Origin: Bacteroidales bacterium
GTDB taxonomy: Bacteria > Bacteroidota > Bacteroidia > Bacteroidales > Tenuifilaceae
Direction: 5' to 3'
Assembly: GCA_020636845.1 (NCBI GenBank)
Contig: JACJXD010000006.1
Coordinates: 1 to 64,000 of the forward strand
Length of the DNA: 64,000 nt
Positions 32,750 through 42,657 of the stretch are shown here, one piece after another. The notes under the pieces were generated by a model. That model worked only from the letters and a program-made list of their open reading frames with translations, was not told where the DNA came from and searched no databases. The position numbers and the translations under genes are program-made. The number at the start of each line of letters is the position of its first letter. Position 1 is the first letter of the stretch.

Positions 32750-35700
32750 ATGGATAAGTCCAAAACAAATGCCGAGGATTACTATCGGTTGATGGCTCAA
32801 ACTAAAGAGCGACTTAAGGAACTTTCGGCCATAAATCGTACTGTTTCTATCATTAAGGAGGCAAAACCCATAGCGGATACGTTGCACCAGTTTTGTATGA
32901 TTTTGCCCGATGCGTGGCAATACCCTGAATATACCGTTGCAAGGGTAAAGTATGCCCAGTACGAGTTTACCTCGCCCGGATTTAAGGAAACTCCATGGTG
33001 TCAGCGCGAAGGGTTCGAATCGATTGATGGATTTTTTGGAGCGATTGAGATATTTTACACACGGGAGGTTCACGAAGAAGATGAAGGCCCTTTTCTAAAG
33101 GAAGAGCGAGACTTAATAAAAAATTTGGCCAATATTATTCTTGGTTACATTAACAGCGTTAAGGGGCAGGAAGTAGTTAAAACCAAGCCTAAGGTTTTGC
33201 CAAAGGTTTCCGAAAGTCAAAGTAAACGGCTGCTTCAGCGTTTTATAAATCAGCACAATGCCGATAGGGATATTTACCACGATTTGATGCCGTTTAAGGT
33301 TCATGAAATACTTTTAATTTCAACTTTATACGATGCGTATAGCATTGAAAGGGAAGATCGGCTAACCGATAATATTTTGGGCGAGTATGCCAAGTTAAGT
33401 TTATCGAGTGTTCCCCGAATAACCGGGGTTTCCAGTCTTAATGAGGCGTTAGAAAAGTTGCAGGAAAAATATTTTAACCTTATAATAATTATGATGGGAG
33501 CCGACACGGTTACGCCGCTTAAAATGGCTCGCAGAATTAAGGGGGAGTTTAAGCATATTCCGTTATACCTGTTGGTTAATAACAGCATTATAATTAATAA
33601 GATAGAAAAAACTCCGCTGGCGGCGGAGGGTATCGATAAGGTTTTTGTGTGGAACGGAGAACCCAAAATTTTCTTTTCCATGATTAAGCTGTTGGAGGAT
33701 AGGGTTAATATTGAAAATGATACGCGCATAGCGCTTACCCGGGCCATTTTATTGGTCGAGGATTCTCCTAAATATTATTCTCGGTATCTTCCTTTACTGT
33801 ATGGTAGCGTTTTAGACCAAACCAAGCGTATTCTGGAGGATGTTAGTACGGACGATTTGTATAAAGTCTTGAGGATTCGCGTTCGCCCAAAAGTGCTGTT
33901 GGCAAGTAATTACGAGGAGGCGTTGGAGTTATATCAACGGTATAAGCAATTTATGCTTTGCCTTATTTCGGATGTTAAGTTTTTTAAAAAGGGCAAAATG
34001 TTCGACGATGCCGGAGTTCAGTTGGTTGAGCATGTTAGAAAAGAGACTCCGAATTTGCCTGTGATTTTACAGTCGTACGAGACTGCTAATGCTGAAGTAG
34101 CAAAAAAGTTAAATGTGGCTTTTATCGATAAAAATTCAGAGAGTTTAATGCAGGAAATTAAAAATTTTCTGAATAATTACTTAGGCTTTGGAGATTTCGT
34201 GTTTCGCGATGAAGTTGGAAACCCTATTACGGTAGCATCGAATTTGGAAGAGTTTGAAAAGGCGTTGCGCATTATTCCCGATGAAAGTTTGCTTTACCAT
34301 GCGCAAAAAAATCACTTTTCCATGTGGCTGTCTGCAAGAGGCGAAATTCAGGTAGCCCGTATAATTCATCCCTCAACAATCGATGATTTTACCGGGCCTT
34401 CGGAGATTCGTGAATATCTTTTAACTACGTTAAAAAAGTACAGGCAGGAAAAGCGAAGGGGCAAAATTGTTGGATTCGAAAGCAACTGGGAGGTTGACGA
34501 GAGCAACATTGTTAGTTTATCCGATGGGTCTATTGGAGGAAAGGGTAGGGGTTTGGCCTTTATTAATACGTTACTTTACACTTTCGATATTTCGCAGTTT
34601 ATTCCTAATATAAACTTACGCACTCCGCGCACTTCCATAATTGGTTCCAACGAGTACGAGTGTTTCATGGCACGAAACGATCTTTACGATAAGGTTATTA
34701 ATTCAAAGTCGTACGTTGATGTTGAAAAGTTATTCTTGGCTGCCGATCTTTCGGAACAGTTGGTTTTTCGCTTGGAACGGTTGTTGGAAATATACACGCG
34801 CCCATTGGCCGTGCGATCTTCGGGAATGTTAGAAGATTCCATACTTCAACCTTTTGCTGGGGTTTTCGAAACTTACATAATTCCTAATTCGCATCCCGAT
34901 AAAAAAGTGAGGCTTTTGCAGTTGATAAATGCCATAAAAATGGTTTACGCTTCGGTTTTTTCCACAACTGCGCGAACATACGTGAAAGCCTTAAATCTTA
35001 AAATTGAAGATGAGAAAATGGCTGTAATTATTCAGGAAGTTGTGGGAAGCAAGTATGGAAATTATTACTATCCTCATATTAGCGGAGTAGCACAGTCGTA
35101 TAATTACTATCCATTTGGGCATATTAATCCCGAAGATGGCTTTGCTAACTTAGCTATTGGATTGGGTAAGCATGTTGTAGAAGGAGGCCGCACGTATAGG
35201 TTTTGCCCAAAGTACCCGACTCTGATAAACTATACGTTACAGGACTTGATAAAAAATTCTCAGGTAGATTTTTTGGCGGTAGATTTGGCTAAGCATGATT
35301 ATGATTTGCTTACCGGCGATGAAGCGGGGTTGGCTAGGCTCGATTTATACGATGCAGAGCAGCATGGAAACTTAAAACATTGTGCTTCGGTTTACAGTGC
35401 CGAGAATTCGAATTTAGTTCCCGGTATCGGGCAGCCGGGGCCAAGAGTTGTAAACTTTGCCAATATTTTAAAGTATAACTATATTCCGTTGGCACAAACA
35501 ATCGATACATTGTTGGATGTGGTTAAGGAAGCATTGGGGACGCCATGCGAAATAGAATTTGCTGTTGATCTGAATAAGGGAAAGGACTATAAATCGACCT
35601 TTTTTCTGCTTCAAATTAAGCCTTTAATGGGAAATACCAAGGAGTATAATATTGATGCAGAAAGCATTGATAGAGAAAAGGCTATTCTTGTTTCCAATAA

Positions 35701-36187
35701 CAGTATGGGAAATGGGCTAATCGAAAATATTCAGGATGTTGTTTATATAAAACGGGATATATTCAATAAGTCATATACTCAGGAAATGGCTGCAGAGGTT
35801 GACGGTTTAAATACTCTTTTATCGGAACAAGGATGCTCGTATATTTTGATAGGCCCGGGACGATGGGGTACTAGCGATAGATGGATTGGCATACCGGTAA
35901 CGTGGTCGCAAATATCCAATGCGAAGGTAATTGTGGAAACCAGCTTCGAAGATTTTCCTTTAGATGCTTCGTATGGTTCACATTTCTTTCACAATGTAAT
36001 ATCCATGAATGTTGGTTACTGTTCCGTTGGAAATTCCGATAAGTTCTCAACTATTTCGTGGGAGGTTCTCGATGCCCTTCCTTCCGAAAACGAAACGGTA
36101 TTTTTCCGTCATGTTCGATTCGAAAGTCCATTAACAGTAAAAATGGATGGAACTCAGCGATTAATGGTTGTATCGCGTGAAAAATAG
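32750..36187 (+). CDS. Receiver-like domains fused to a PEP/pyruvate-binding (PPDK N-terminal) ATP-grasp domain
   Basis: A protein of 1145 residues. After a GAF-like N-terminal region (about 20-135) come two receiver-like domains. The first (about 180-320) is degenerate. The second (about 333-480) has acidic ILLVEDSP and a candidate phospho-acceptor in CLISDVKFF near 408. From about 590 the PPDK/PEP-synthase ATP-grasp domain follows: SIGGKGRGLAFI, then RPLAVRSSGMLEDS near 684 and AVIIQEVVGS. GPGRWGTSDRWIGIPV lies near the end. The swivelling phosphohistidine and PEP-binding domains of true PPDK are absent, so it cannot make PEP alone. It may be a phosphotransfer or signalling enzyme. The family is conserved in Bacteroidota but uncharacterised as far as I know. 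Confidence 0.8.
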   Translation: MDKSKTNAEDYYRLMAQTKERLKELSAINRTVSIIKEAKPIADTLHQFCMILPDAWQYPEYTVARVKYAQYEFTSPGFKETPWCQREGFESIDGFFGAIEIFYTREVHEEDEGPFLKEERDLIKNLANIILGYINSVKGQEVVKTKPKVLPKVSESQSKRLLQRFINQHNADRDIYHDLMPFKVHEILLISTLYDAYSIEREDRLTDNILGEYAKLSLSSVPRITGVSSLNEALEKLQEKYFNLIIIMMGADTVTPLKMARRIKGEFKHIPLYLLVNNSIIINKIEKTPLAAEGIDKVFVWNGEPKIFFSMIKLLEDRVNIENDTRIALTRAILLVEDSPKYYSRYLPLLYGSVLDQTKRILEDVSTDDLYKVLRIRVRPKVLLASNYEEALELYQRYKQFMLCLISDVKFFKKGKMFDDAGVQLVEHVRKETPNLPVILQSYETANAEVAKKLNVAFIDKNSESLMQEIKNFLNNYLGFGDFVFRDEVGNPITVASNLEEFEKALRIIPDESLLYHAQKNHFSMWLSARGEIQVARIIHPSTIDDFTGPSEIREYLLTTLKKYRQEKRRGKIVGFESNWEVDESNIVSLSDGSIGGKGRGLAFINTLLYTFDISQFIPNINLRTPRTSIIGSNEYECFMARNDLYDKVINSKSYVDVEKLFLAADLSEQLVFRLERLLEIYTRPLAVRSSGMLEDSILQPFAGVFETYIIPNSHPDKKVRLLQLINAIKMVYASVFSTTARTYVKALNLKIEDEKMAVIIQEVVGSKYGNYYYPHISGVAQSYNYYPFGHINPEDGFANLAIGLGKHVVEGGRTYRFCPKYPTLINYTLQDLIKNSQVDFLAVDLAKHDYDLLTGDEAGLARLDLYDAEQHGNLKHCASVYSAENSNLVPGIGQPGPRVVNFANILKYNYIPLAQTIDTLLDVVKEALGTPCEIEFAVDLNKGKDYKSTFFLLQIKPLMGNTKEYNIDAESIDREKAILVSNNSMGNGLIENIQDVVYIKRDIFNKSYTQEMAAEVDGLNTLLSEQGCSYILIGPGRWGTSDRWIGIPVTWSQISNAKVIVETSFEDFPLDASYGSHFFHNVISMNVGYCSVGNSDKFSTISWEVLDALPSENETVFFRHVRFESPLTVKMDGTQRLMVVSREK

Positions 36188-36326
36188 TTTTTGCTTGTAT
36201 GGCAATTTGTTTTTTGGTTTAGGTATAAATTTATTTGTAAAATTTAAGAGTTAAAACGAGTCGATAAGTTATAAATAGTATGTGTATTTTTTATATTTTC
36301 GTAATGCAAATCAAATTAAAAGAGAT

Positions 36327-36905
36327 ATGGATAAAAGTTTAAAGGGAACAGCTACCGAGCAAAACTTGTTAAAGGCATTTGCAGGAGAATCGCAAGCAAA
36401 AAATCGTTACACTTTCTTTTCTAAAGTAGCCCAAAAGGAAGGATATGAACAAATTGCCGAGATATTTATGACTACCGCTTTGCAGGAAGAGCAACATGCC
36501 AAGCAATTCTTTAAATTTTTGGAAGGTGGTATGGTTGAAATAACCGCTTCGTATCCTGCTGGAGTAATTGGGACTACGGCCGAAAATCTTAAAGCCGCAG
36601 CAATGGGCGAAAACGAAGAATGGTCTTCACTTTATCCTGAATTTGCTAAAGTTGCAGAGCAAGAAGGTTTTCCCAAAATTGCAACAGCTTTCAAATTAAC
36701 GGCAACGGTCGAAAAGGAGCACGAGGAGCGTTACAAAAAGTTGTTGGAAAGAGTTGAGACCAATACTGTTTTTGAACGCGAAGAGGAAGTTGAATGGGTT
36801 TGCAGGAAGTGCGGGTACGTTCATAGAGGTAAAAAAGCGTTAAAAAATTGTCCGGTTTGTGGGCATCCTCAAGCATATTTCGAAGAGAAAAAAGAGAATT
36901 ACTAA
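36327..36905 (+). CDS. rbr: Rubrerythrin
   Basis: A 192-residue protein from MDKSLKGTATEQNLLKAFAG. The N-terminal erythrin four-helix domain has the diiron ligands (AFAGESQAKNRY, LQEEQHAKQFF and TVEKEHEERYKK). The C-terminal rubredoxin domain has the two metal pairs CRKCGYVHRG and CPVCGHP. It reduces hydrogen peroxide to water using rubredoxin-type electrons and is a mark of anaerobic or microaerobic life. It is monocistronic, with a -7-like TATATTTT about 40 bp upstream and a strong terminator downstream. Confidence 0.96.
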   Translation: MDKSLKGTATEQNLLKAFAGESQAKNRYTFFSKVAQKEGYEQIAEIFMTTALQEEQHAKQFFKFLEGGMVEITASYPAGVIGTTAENLKAAAMGENEEWSSLYPEFAKVAEQEGFPKIATAFKLTATVEKEHEERYKKLLERVETNTVFEREEEVEWVCRKCGYVHRGKKALKNCPVCGHPQAYFEEKKENY

Positions 36906-36929
36906 ACAATCTTTTTTACTTACGTGTTA

Positions 36930-36958
36930 AACCGTTAGAGTTGCTCTAACGGTTTTTT
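36930..36958 (+). terminator. Rho-independent terminator after rubrerythrin
   Basis: AACCGTTAGAG (36930-36940), loop TTG, CTCTAACGGTT (36944-36954), then TTTT. A perfect 11-bp stem. Confidence 0.92.
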
Positions 36959-37029
36959 ATTTTCAAGGTTTACATACGCTATAAATGTCTATTTTTTGTA
37001 ACTTTCACCGAAAATACATACGAGAAGCC

Positions 37030-39849
37030 ATGAAAAAGAAAAGTGTTTATTTGCTGATACTTACTTTAGTATTGCTATTGGGAACCGAAATTGCCAATGC
37101 TCAGTTTAAAAAATGGGCTTTGGTAATGACAAAAGGAACGGGTTATACCAATCAGGCTTGGCGAACTCGTTATGATTTTCCTGAAAAAGAGATAAAGGAA
37201 CTTTGGGACGACGGATACGAAATTACAAACTTGTCGTATGGAATGAAACTTTGGTGTGTGGTTGGAACAAAGGGAACAACATATACTGCACAACGTTGGA
37301 AAACGTTAACCGATTTTCCAAAAGACGATATTAAAAAAGCATGGGACGACGGTTACTATATTACCGACCTGGTTTACGGGAATGGTAAATGGGCTGCGAT
37401 ATTTTCCAAAGGTTCTAAAATTACTCAACAAGCTTGGCGAACTCGTACCAATTTTCCTGAAACGGAGATTAACGAGTTAACCGGCGAAGGTTATGCTATT
37501 ACAAACCTTTGCTACGGGGAAGACCGTTGGGCATTGGTAATGTCGAAAGGTACGGGAATGGACAAGCAGGTTTGGTTCGAAAGTAAAAGTTATCCTGACG
37601 AAAAAATCAAACAATACTGGGATGATGATTATTATATTACCGATATTACTTACGGAAATGGAGAATGGGTTGTGGTAATGTCGAAAGGAACTGGATTTAC
37701 AAAGCAGTCGTGGCGAACCAGAACGTATTACCCGGAAAAAGAAATTAAGGAACTTTGGGACGATAGCCATTACATAACAACAATAGTAAGCGATTTCGAT
37801 ACTGCTCCAATTGATTTAAGTAGTTCCAATGTTGTAACTTCCAACATTAGTAATAACCTTTCGCGTCGAAGGGGAAGTAGTTCGCTTAATCCTATGTACT
37901 TAAAAACGAATGACGATTTTTCTTTATTAAATATTAATTATACTGGAACAGAAAATAGTTGCATTAGCCGAGATGCTTATCTGGAGGATCCTAGTACAGG
38001 AACCCATTACAATTTGATAGGGGCAGTTGGAATCCCAATTTGTGAAACGGATTACTATAAAAAAATCGAGAATTTTTCATTGATTTTCGATAAGGTTCCT
38101 TCTTCGGTTAAGGTATTGAATCTTGTGGAAACAGGTGCTTCCAATTCTTTTAACTTGTATGGGATGAAAATAGATGGTAGTGTTGTTTCGCCTATGCCCA
38201 CCACAGACAATAACCTGGCAAAAAGTGAACCTACCGGACTTCCACCAATCCTGTCGATAGAGGATATCGCCCTTTCTACAAATTCCATTAGCGCAACGGA
38301 AACGTCAACCCTATCGGTTACGCTGAAGAATGTGGGGCCGGGCGACGCCCGTGACGTTACGCTTAACTTAGAATCCAACTTAAAGGATTTACAGTTTGCC
38401 TCTTCTACGGAGTTCCCGGTAATTTCAGCAAATGGTGGGAAGCAGACAATTTCCGTTCCCATTACTGGAACGGTAGATTTGCCGGCTACCGTTGCGCAGC
38501 TTAAAATCGAGGTGCAGGAACCTCACTTCAAGGTTAAAATTCAGGGTAAGCAATTGTCGGTTCCTACCCAGGAGTTTCAAAAGCCTGAGTTGCTGCTGGC
38601 CAAGTATGCCATGGTCGAAAATCAAAGTGCCAATCCCAACAACCAGATAGATATAAACGAGATGGTCGATTTGGTGTTTGCCGTTCAAAATGTTGGACTT
38701 GGCGATGCTAATAATGTTAACATTTCGGTCGATAATAACCAAAAGGGGGTTATGTTTTTGGGCGTTGTAAACGGAAATCAGCTATTAAGGCAAAATCCGA
38801 CGTTTGGCTCAATTCCTTCCGGGAAGTACGAAACGGTAACGTATAGGTACTTTATAAACAGCGAGTTTACCGACCCCGATTTGCAGTTTACCATTAATGC
38901 AAACGAGAAGGTCGGAAAGTTTGGATTTTCTCAGCCCAAGGAGTTTGCCATAAACACTAAGTTGTCCGAGGAAGGGTACATCCGGACGGTTGCCAGCAAT
39001 AATGTACAGTCACCTGCAAACAAAGTGGTTATCGAGGATATTCCCGATTTTGTGGTTGACGTCGATACGAACATTCCAACGGCAAGTATGTCGAATAACA
39101 GCGCTTATGCGCTGATTGTTGGTAACGAGGACTACAGCTCGCGACAGGTCGGGTTAAGCAAGGAGCAGAATGTTGAGTTTGCCGTGAACGATGCGAACAT
39201 GTTTGCTTTGTACTGCGAGAAAACGATAGGTATTCCCAAGCGGCAAATTAAGGTTTTATTGAATGCTACTGCTGCCGAAATATCGCAGGGTTTGGCTTGG
39301 CTTGCCAACTTGGCAAAAATCGAAAACGGTAATGCCGAACTTTACTTTTACTACTCTGGTCATGGTTTACCCGATGAGCAAACCAAGGAGGCTTACTTGG
39401 TTCCGGTTGATGTAAGCGGTTCCAACCTAACGTATGCCATTAAGGTTGCCGATGTTTATAAAACATTGTCCGAGCAGCCGACAAAAAGGGTAAATGTATT
39501 CTTGGATGCTTGTTTTAGCGGTGGCGGTCGTAACGAGGGGTTGGTTGCTGTAAAAGGCGTAAAGGTAAAGCCCAAAAACGCTCCCATTCCGAATAAAATG
39601 GTTGTGCTTACCTCGAGTACGGGCGACGAGAGTTCGGCTGTTTATAAGGAAAAGCAGCACGGCTACTTTACTTACTTCTTGTTGAAAAAGTTGCAGGAGA
39701 CCAAGGGCGACGTTAACTACAACGACCTTAGTAGCTACATAATTCAGAACGTTCGTAAGGAGACCGGAATATCGGGGAAGATTCAAACTCCTCAGGTGTT
39801 GGTTAATCCGGATTCAGGTGAAAATTGGAAGGGGTGGACGCTTAAGTAG
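37030..39849 (+). CDS. Exported caspase-like (C14) protein with five DUF7477-type repeats
   Basis: The start at 37030 (MKKKSVYLLILTL) gives 939 residues with a signal peptide ending NAQ near 25. Residues about 26-255 hold five tandem repeats of about 45 residues (kWalvmsKGt..t.Q.WrTr..fPe.eIkelWDDgYyIT...Y). The middle (about 400-670) carries two CARDB-like beta-sandwich segments (LSVTLKNVGPGDARDVTLNL and DLVFAVQNVGLGDANNVNIS). The C-terminal caspase domain starts at AYALIVGNEDYSS and has the catalytic dyad H778 in YYSGHGLP and C828 in VFLDACFSGGG. It should be a periplasmic or surface protease with specificity for Arg/Lys typical of prokaryotic caspases (family knowledge). Its target is unknown. 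Confidence 0.85.
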   Translation: MKKKSVYLLILTLVLLLGTEIANAQFKKWALVMTKGTGYTNQAWRTRYDFPEKEIKELWDDGYEITNLSYGMKLWCVVGTKGTTYTAQRWKTLTDFPKDDIKKAWDDGYYITDLVYGNGKWAAIFSKGSKITQQAWRTRTNFPETEINELTGEGYAITNLCYGEDRWALVMSKGTGMDKQVWFESKSYPDEKIKQYWDDDYYITDITYGNGEWVVVMSKGTGFTKQSWRTRTYYPEKEIKELWDDSHYITTIVSDFDTAPIDLSSSNVVTSNISNNLSRRRGSSSLNPMYLKTNDDFSLLNINYTGTENSCISRDAYLEDPSTGTHYNLIGAVGIPICETDYYKKIENFSLIFDKVPSSVKVLNLVETGASNSFNLYGMKIDGSVVSPMPTTDNNLAKSEPTGLPPILSIEDIALSTNSISATETSTLSVTLKNVGPGDARDVTLNLESNLKDLQFASSTEFPVISANGGKQTISVPITGTVDLPATVAQLKIEVQEPHFKVKIQGKQLSVPTQEFQKPELLLAKYAMVENQSANPNNQIDINEMVDLVFAVQNVGLGDANNVNISVDNNQKGVMFLGVVNGNQLLRQNPTFGSIPSGKYETVTYRYFINSEFTDPDLQFTINANEKVGKFGFSQPKEFAINTKLSEEGYIRTVASNNVQSPANKVVIEDIPDFVVDVDTNIPTASMSNNSAYALIVGNEDYSSRQVGLSKEQNVEFAVNDANMFALYCEKTIGIPKRQIKVLLNATAAEISQGLAWLANLAKIENGNAELYFYYSGHGLPDEQTKEAYLVPVDVSGSNLTYAIKVADVYKTLSEQPTKRVNVFLDACFSGGGRNEGLVAVKGVKVKPKNAPIPNKMVVLTSSTGDESSAVYKEKQHGYFTYFLLKKLQETKGDVNYNDLSSYIIQNVRKETGISGKIQTPQVLVNPDSGENWKGWTLK
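37105..37797 (+). repeat. Five in-gene tandem repeats (about 135 bp each)
   Basis: Five units of about 45 codons encode the W/K-G-T/WDDGY repeats at the start of the caspase-like protein. The units are diverged at DNA level but aligned in protein, so the expansion is old. The fourth unit has lost the WRTR segment. Confidence 0.8.
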
Positions 39850-39937
39850 GGTTGTTTAAGTGGGCGACATCTGTCCTTTTAATCGTTTAACGTTTCACGT
39901 GTCGTATGTTCAAGGCTGCTTCTGAATTTAGATTTAC

Positions 39938-39945
39938 TACCTTTG
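39938..39945 (+). promoter_or_regulatory. -7 promoter element of mutS2
   Basis: TACCTTTG is a perfect TAnnTTTG box 23 bp before the mutS2 ATG at 39969. No convincing -33 TTG at 19-20 nt is seen. Confidence 0.45.
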
Positions 39946-39968
39946 CATAAACTTATTTTTAATTACCT

Positions 39969-42434
39969 ATGATTTACCCTGAAACCTTTGAGCAAAAGGT
40001 TGGCTTCGATAAGTTGCGCGAACTTGCCGTAGAGCGTTGTTTATGCCCGTTGGGTGTGCAAAAGATTCGTGATGTTGGTTGTAGCAGTAAATTTTCGGAA
40101 GTAGAACTTTGGATTAAGCAGGTTGACGAGATGAAGTCGATTTGCATGATGGAGCAAGGATTTCCCGTTGATGGATATTTTGACGTTACGCCTTCGTTGC
40201 GAAAAATAGCCAAGGAAGGTAATTGGCTCGACGAAACCGAGTTGGTAAACCTGCGTCAGTCGCTTAATGCCATTAAGCAGCTAATTACCTTTGTAGGAAA
40301 GGTTACCGAAAAGTATCCCACAATAGCCCAGTTGGCAAAGGGTGTTAGTTATTACCCTTACGTTACGGAGCGTATCGATGCAATTCTTGATAAGTTTGGT
40401 AGGATAAAGGATAACGCATCGTCGGAATTGGCACAGATTAGGTCGTCTATTACGAGTCGTCAGTCATCGGTTAGCAAGTTAGTTCAAACCATACTTCGTT
40501 CTGCACGAGACCAAGGCGTTGTCGAGTCCGATGTTTCGCCAACCATAAGGGATGGGCGTGTGGTTATTCCGGTAGCGGCGGGCAATAAGCGAAAGCTTAA
40601 AGGTATTGTACACGACGAATCGGCCACGGGTAAAACCGTGTTTATCGAGCCTGTTGAGGTTGTTGAACTTAATAATGAAATAAGGGAGTTGGAGTACGAA
40701 GAAAAGCGGGAAGTTGTTCGTATTCTTATTGAGTTTGCCAATGTAATTCGCCCTTATTTGCCGGATTTGCTCAATGCTTACAATTTCATGGGCGAGATTG
40801 ATTTTATAAGGGCCAAGGCTTTGTTGGCTATTGAGTTTAACGGTACCAAACCGATAATAAACGAGGGGAAGGGAATTTTTCTTAAACAGGCCAAGCATCC
40901 TATTTTGCAGTTTGCCCTAAAGAAGGAAGGGAAAAGCGTTGTTCCTCTCGATATCGAATTAAATCAGGAGAATCGAATATTACTAATATCGGGGCCGAAT
41001 GCCGGAGGAAAGTCGGTTTGTTTAAAAACTGTTGGACTGCTTCAGTATATGTTTCAATGCGGGTTTTTGCCGAGTGCTTTGGAAAATTCGGAAATGGGGG
41101 TATTCAAAAATATTTTTATTGATATTGGCGATGAGCAGTCCATCGAGAACGACTTGAGTACGTATAGTTCGCACCTCTTCAGCATGAAGCACTTTCTTAA
41201 AAATGCCGATAGCGATAGTTTGGTTTTAATCGATGAGTTTGGTGCGGGTACGGAACCTACGGCGGGTGGTGCAATTGCCGAAGCCATATTGCAGACTTTT
41301 TGCAACCTGCAAACTTTCGGGGTAATAACTACGCACTACTCTAACCTAAAGCACTTTGCCGCCAATACTCCGGGTATTATAAACGGGGCTATGCTTTTCG
41401 ACCATGTTAAAATAGAGCCTTTGTTTAAGTTGGAGATGGGAAAACCGGGGAGTAGCTTTGCTTTTGAAATTGCCCGAAAAATTGGTTTACCCGAAGATGT
41501 GGTCGTCAGCGCTGCCGGGAAAGTGGGTGCCGATTATGTTACTTTCGAAAAGCATTTGCGCGAAATTTCGCGCGATAAGCGGTATTGGGAGAAGAAACGG
41601 GAGAATATTCGAATTGCTAACAAAAAGGCCGATGCGGCTCAGGAGAAGTTGCAAAAGGAACTTGAAGAGGTAGAGCGTCAGCGTAAGCAAATTATTGCCG
41701 ACGCTAAAGCCGAAGCGGAAAGCCTGCTGTCCGATACAAATAAAACAATCGAGAATACCATTCGAATTATTAAGGAAACCAATGCGCAGAAGGAGGAGAC
41801 TAAGCAGGCGCGCGAGGAGTTGGAACAGTTTAAGGAAACGGTTCAGAATGTTACCTTAACCGATGCCGAAATCGAGAAGAAGATAGAGCAAATAAAGCGT
41901 AGGCAGGAGCGAAAAGCCCAAAAACGGGAAGACGAAAAGGTTGTTAAGAAAAAAGTTGTTGCGGAAAAACCGATTGTCCCGGGTGATAAGGTGAACGTGA
42001 AAGGAAGCGATTTGGTTGGAGAAGTACTAAGCATTTCGACCGATACGGCATCGGTGGCTTTTGGCGAGATGATTACCGTGCAAAAGGTGAACAGGCTAAA
42101 AAGGGTAGTTCCCGGTAATTCTGATAATTCGAAAAGTGTGAGTTCTCCTCAAAAATCGGGATTCGATGTTTATAACCGAAGGTTGAATTTTAAGACCGAT
42201 ATAGATGTTCGTGGTTTTAGAGCCGATGAGGCTCTTGAAACGGTTCAGGATTTAGTTGATGATGCTCTAATGCTTGGATTTTCGACGGTGCGAATTTTAC
42301 ACGGTAAGGGCAACGGTATTTTGCGACAGGTTATTCGCGATTACCTAAAAAGAACTCCGGGAATTGTCAACTTTGCCGACGAGCACGAGGAGTTTGGTGG
42401 TGCCGGAATAACAGTGGTAGAACTCGATGTGTAA
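39969..42434 (+). CDS. mutS2: Endonuclease MutS2 (Smr-domain MutS paralogue)
   Basis: An 821-residue protein. The N-terminal clamp/core region precedes the ATPase with Walker A LISGPNAGGKSVCLKTVGLL, DIGDEQSIENDLSTYSSHL, and LIDEFGAGTEPTAGGAIAEA (Walker B). A charged coiled coil spans about 515-660. A C-terminal Smr nuclease domain has DVRGFRADEAL and ILHGKGNGILRQ. Length and order are normal. In other bacteria MutS2 suppresses recombination or rescues collided ribosomes; the sequence does not choose between these. It is a single gene with a likely promoter and weak terminator. Confidence 0.95.
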   Translation: MIYPETFEQKVGFDKLRELAVERCLCPLGVQKIRDVGCSSKFSEVELWIKQVDEMKSICMMEQGFPVDGYFDVTPSLRKIAKEGNWLDETELVNLRQSLNAIKQLITFVGKVTEKYPTIAQLAKGVSYYPYVTERIDAILDKFGRIKDNASSELAQIRSSITSRQSSVSKLVQTILRSARDQGVVESDVSPTIRDGRVVIPVAAGNKRKLKGIVHDESATGKTVFIEPVEVVELNNEIRELEYEEKREVVRILIEFANVIRPYLPDLLNAYNFMGEIDFIRAKALLAIEFNGTKPIINEGKGIFLKQAKHPILQFALKKEGKSVVPLDIELNQENRILLISGPNAGGKSVCLKTVGLLQYMFQCGFLPSALENSEMGVFKNIFIDIGDEQSIENDLSTYSSHLFSMKHFLKNADSDSLVLIDEFGAGTEPTAGGAIAEAILQTFCNLQTFGVITTHYSNLKHFAANTPGIINGAMLFDHVKIEPLFKLEMGKPGSSFAFEIARKIGLPEDVVVSAAGKVGADYVTFEKHLREISRDKRYWEKKRENIRIANKKADAAQEKLQKELEEVERQRKQIIADAKAEAESLLSDTNKTIENTIRIIKETNAQKEETKQAREELEQFKETVQNVTLTDAEIEKKIEQIKRRQERKAQKREDEKVVKKKVVAEKPIVPGDKVNVKGSDLVGEVLSISTDTASVAFGEMITVQKVNRLKRVVPGNSDNSKSVSSPQKSGFDVYNRRLNFKTDIDVRGFRADEALETVQDLVDDALMLGFSTVRILHGKGNGILRQVIRDYLKRTPGIVNFADEHEEFGGAGITVVELDV

Positions 42435-42462
42435 TGTCATTTATGGCGAAGTCGAAAAGTCT

Positions 42463-42485
42463 TATTGATCAAAATCAATATTTTT
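42463..42485 (+). terminator. Probable terminator after mutS2
   Basis: TATTGAT (42463-42469), loop CAAA, ATCAATA (42474-42480), then TTTTT. A perfect but A/T-rich 7-bp stem 28 bp after the stop codon. Confidence 0.45.
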
Positions 42486-42657
42486 CAGCATTGAAAATCC
42501 AAAGTTTATTCTCATGTCAAATTTGTGTTACTCATTATTTTAAATCAATTCAGTAGGGCTTGCCCTGTTCATAAATTACGCGACTGGTTATTAAGTTTTT
42601 ACAATTCCCTGTTTTGTTATGTTGGTGTTTTGTATATTAGCTAAAACAATATAACGC

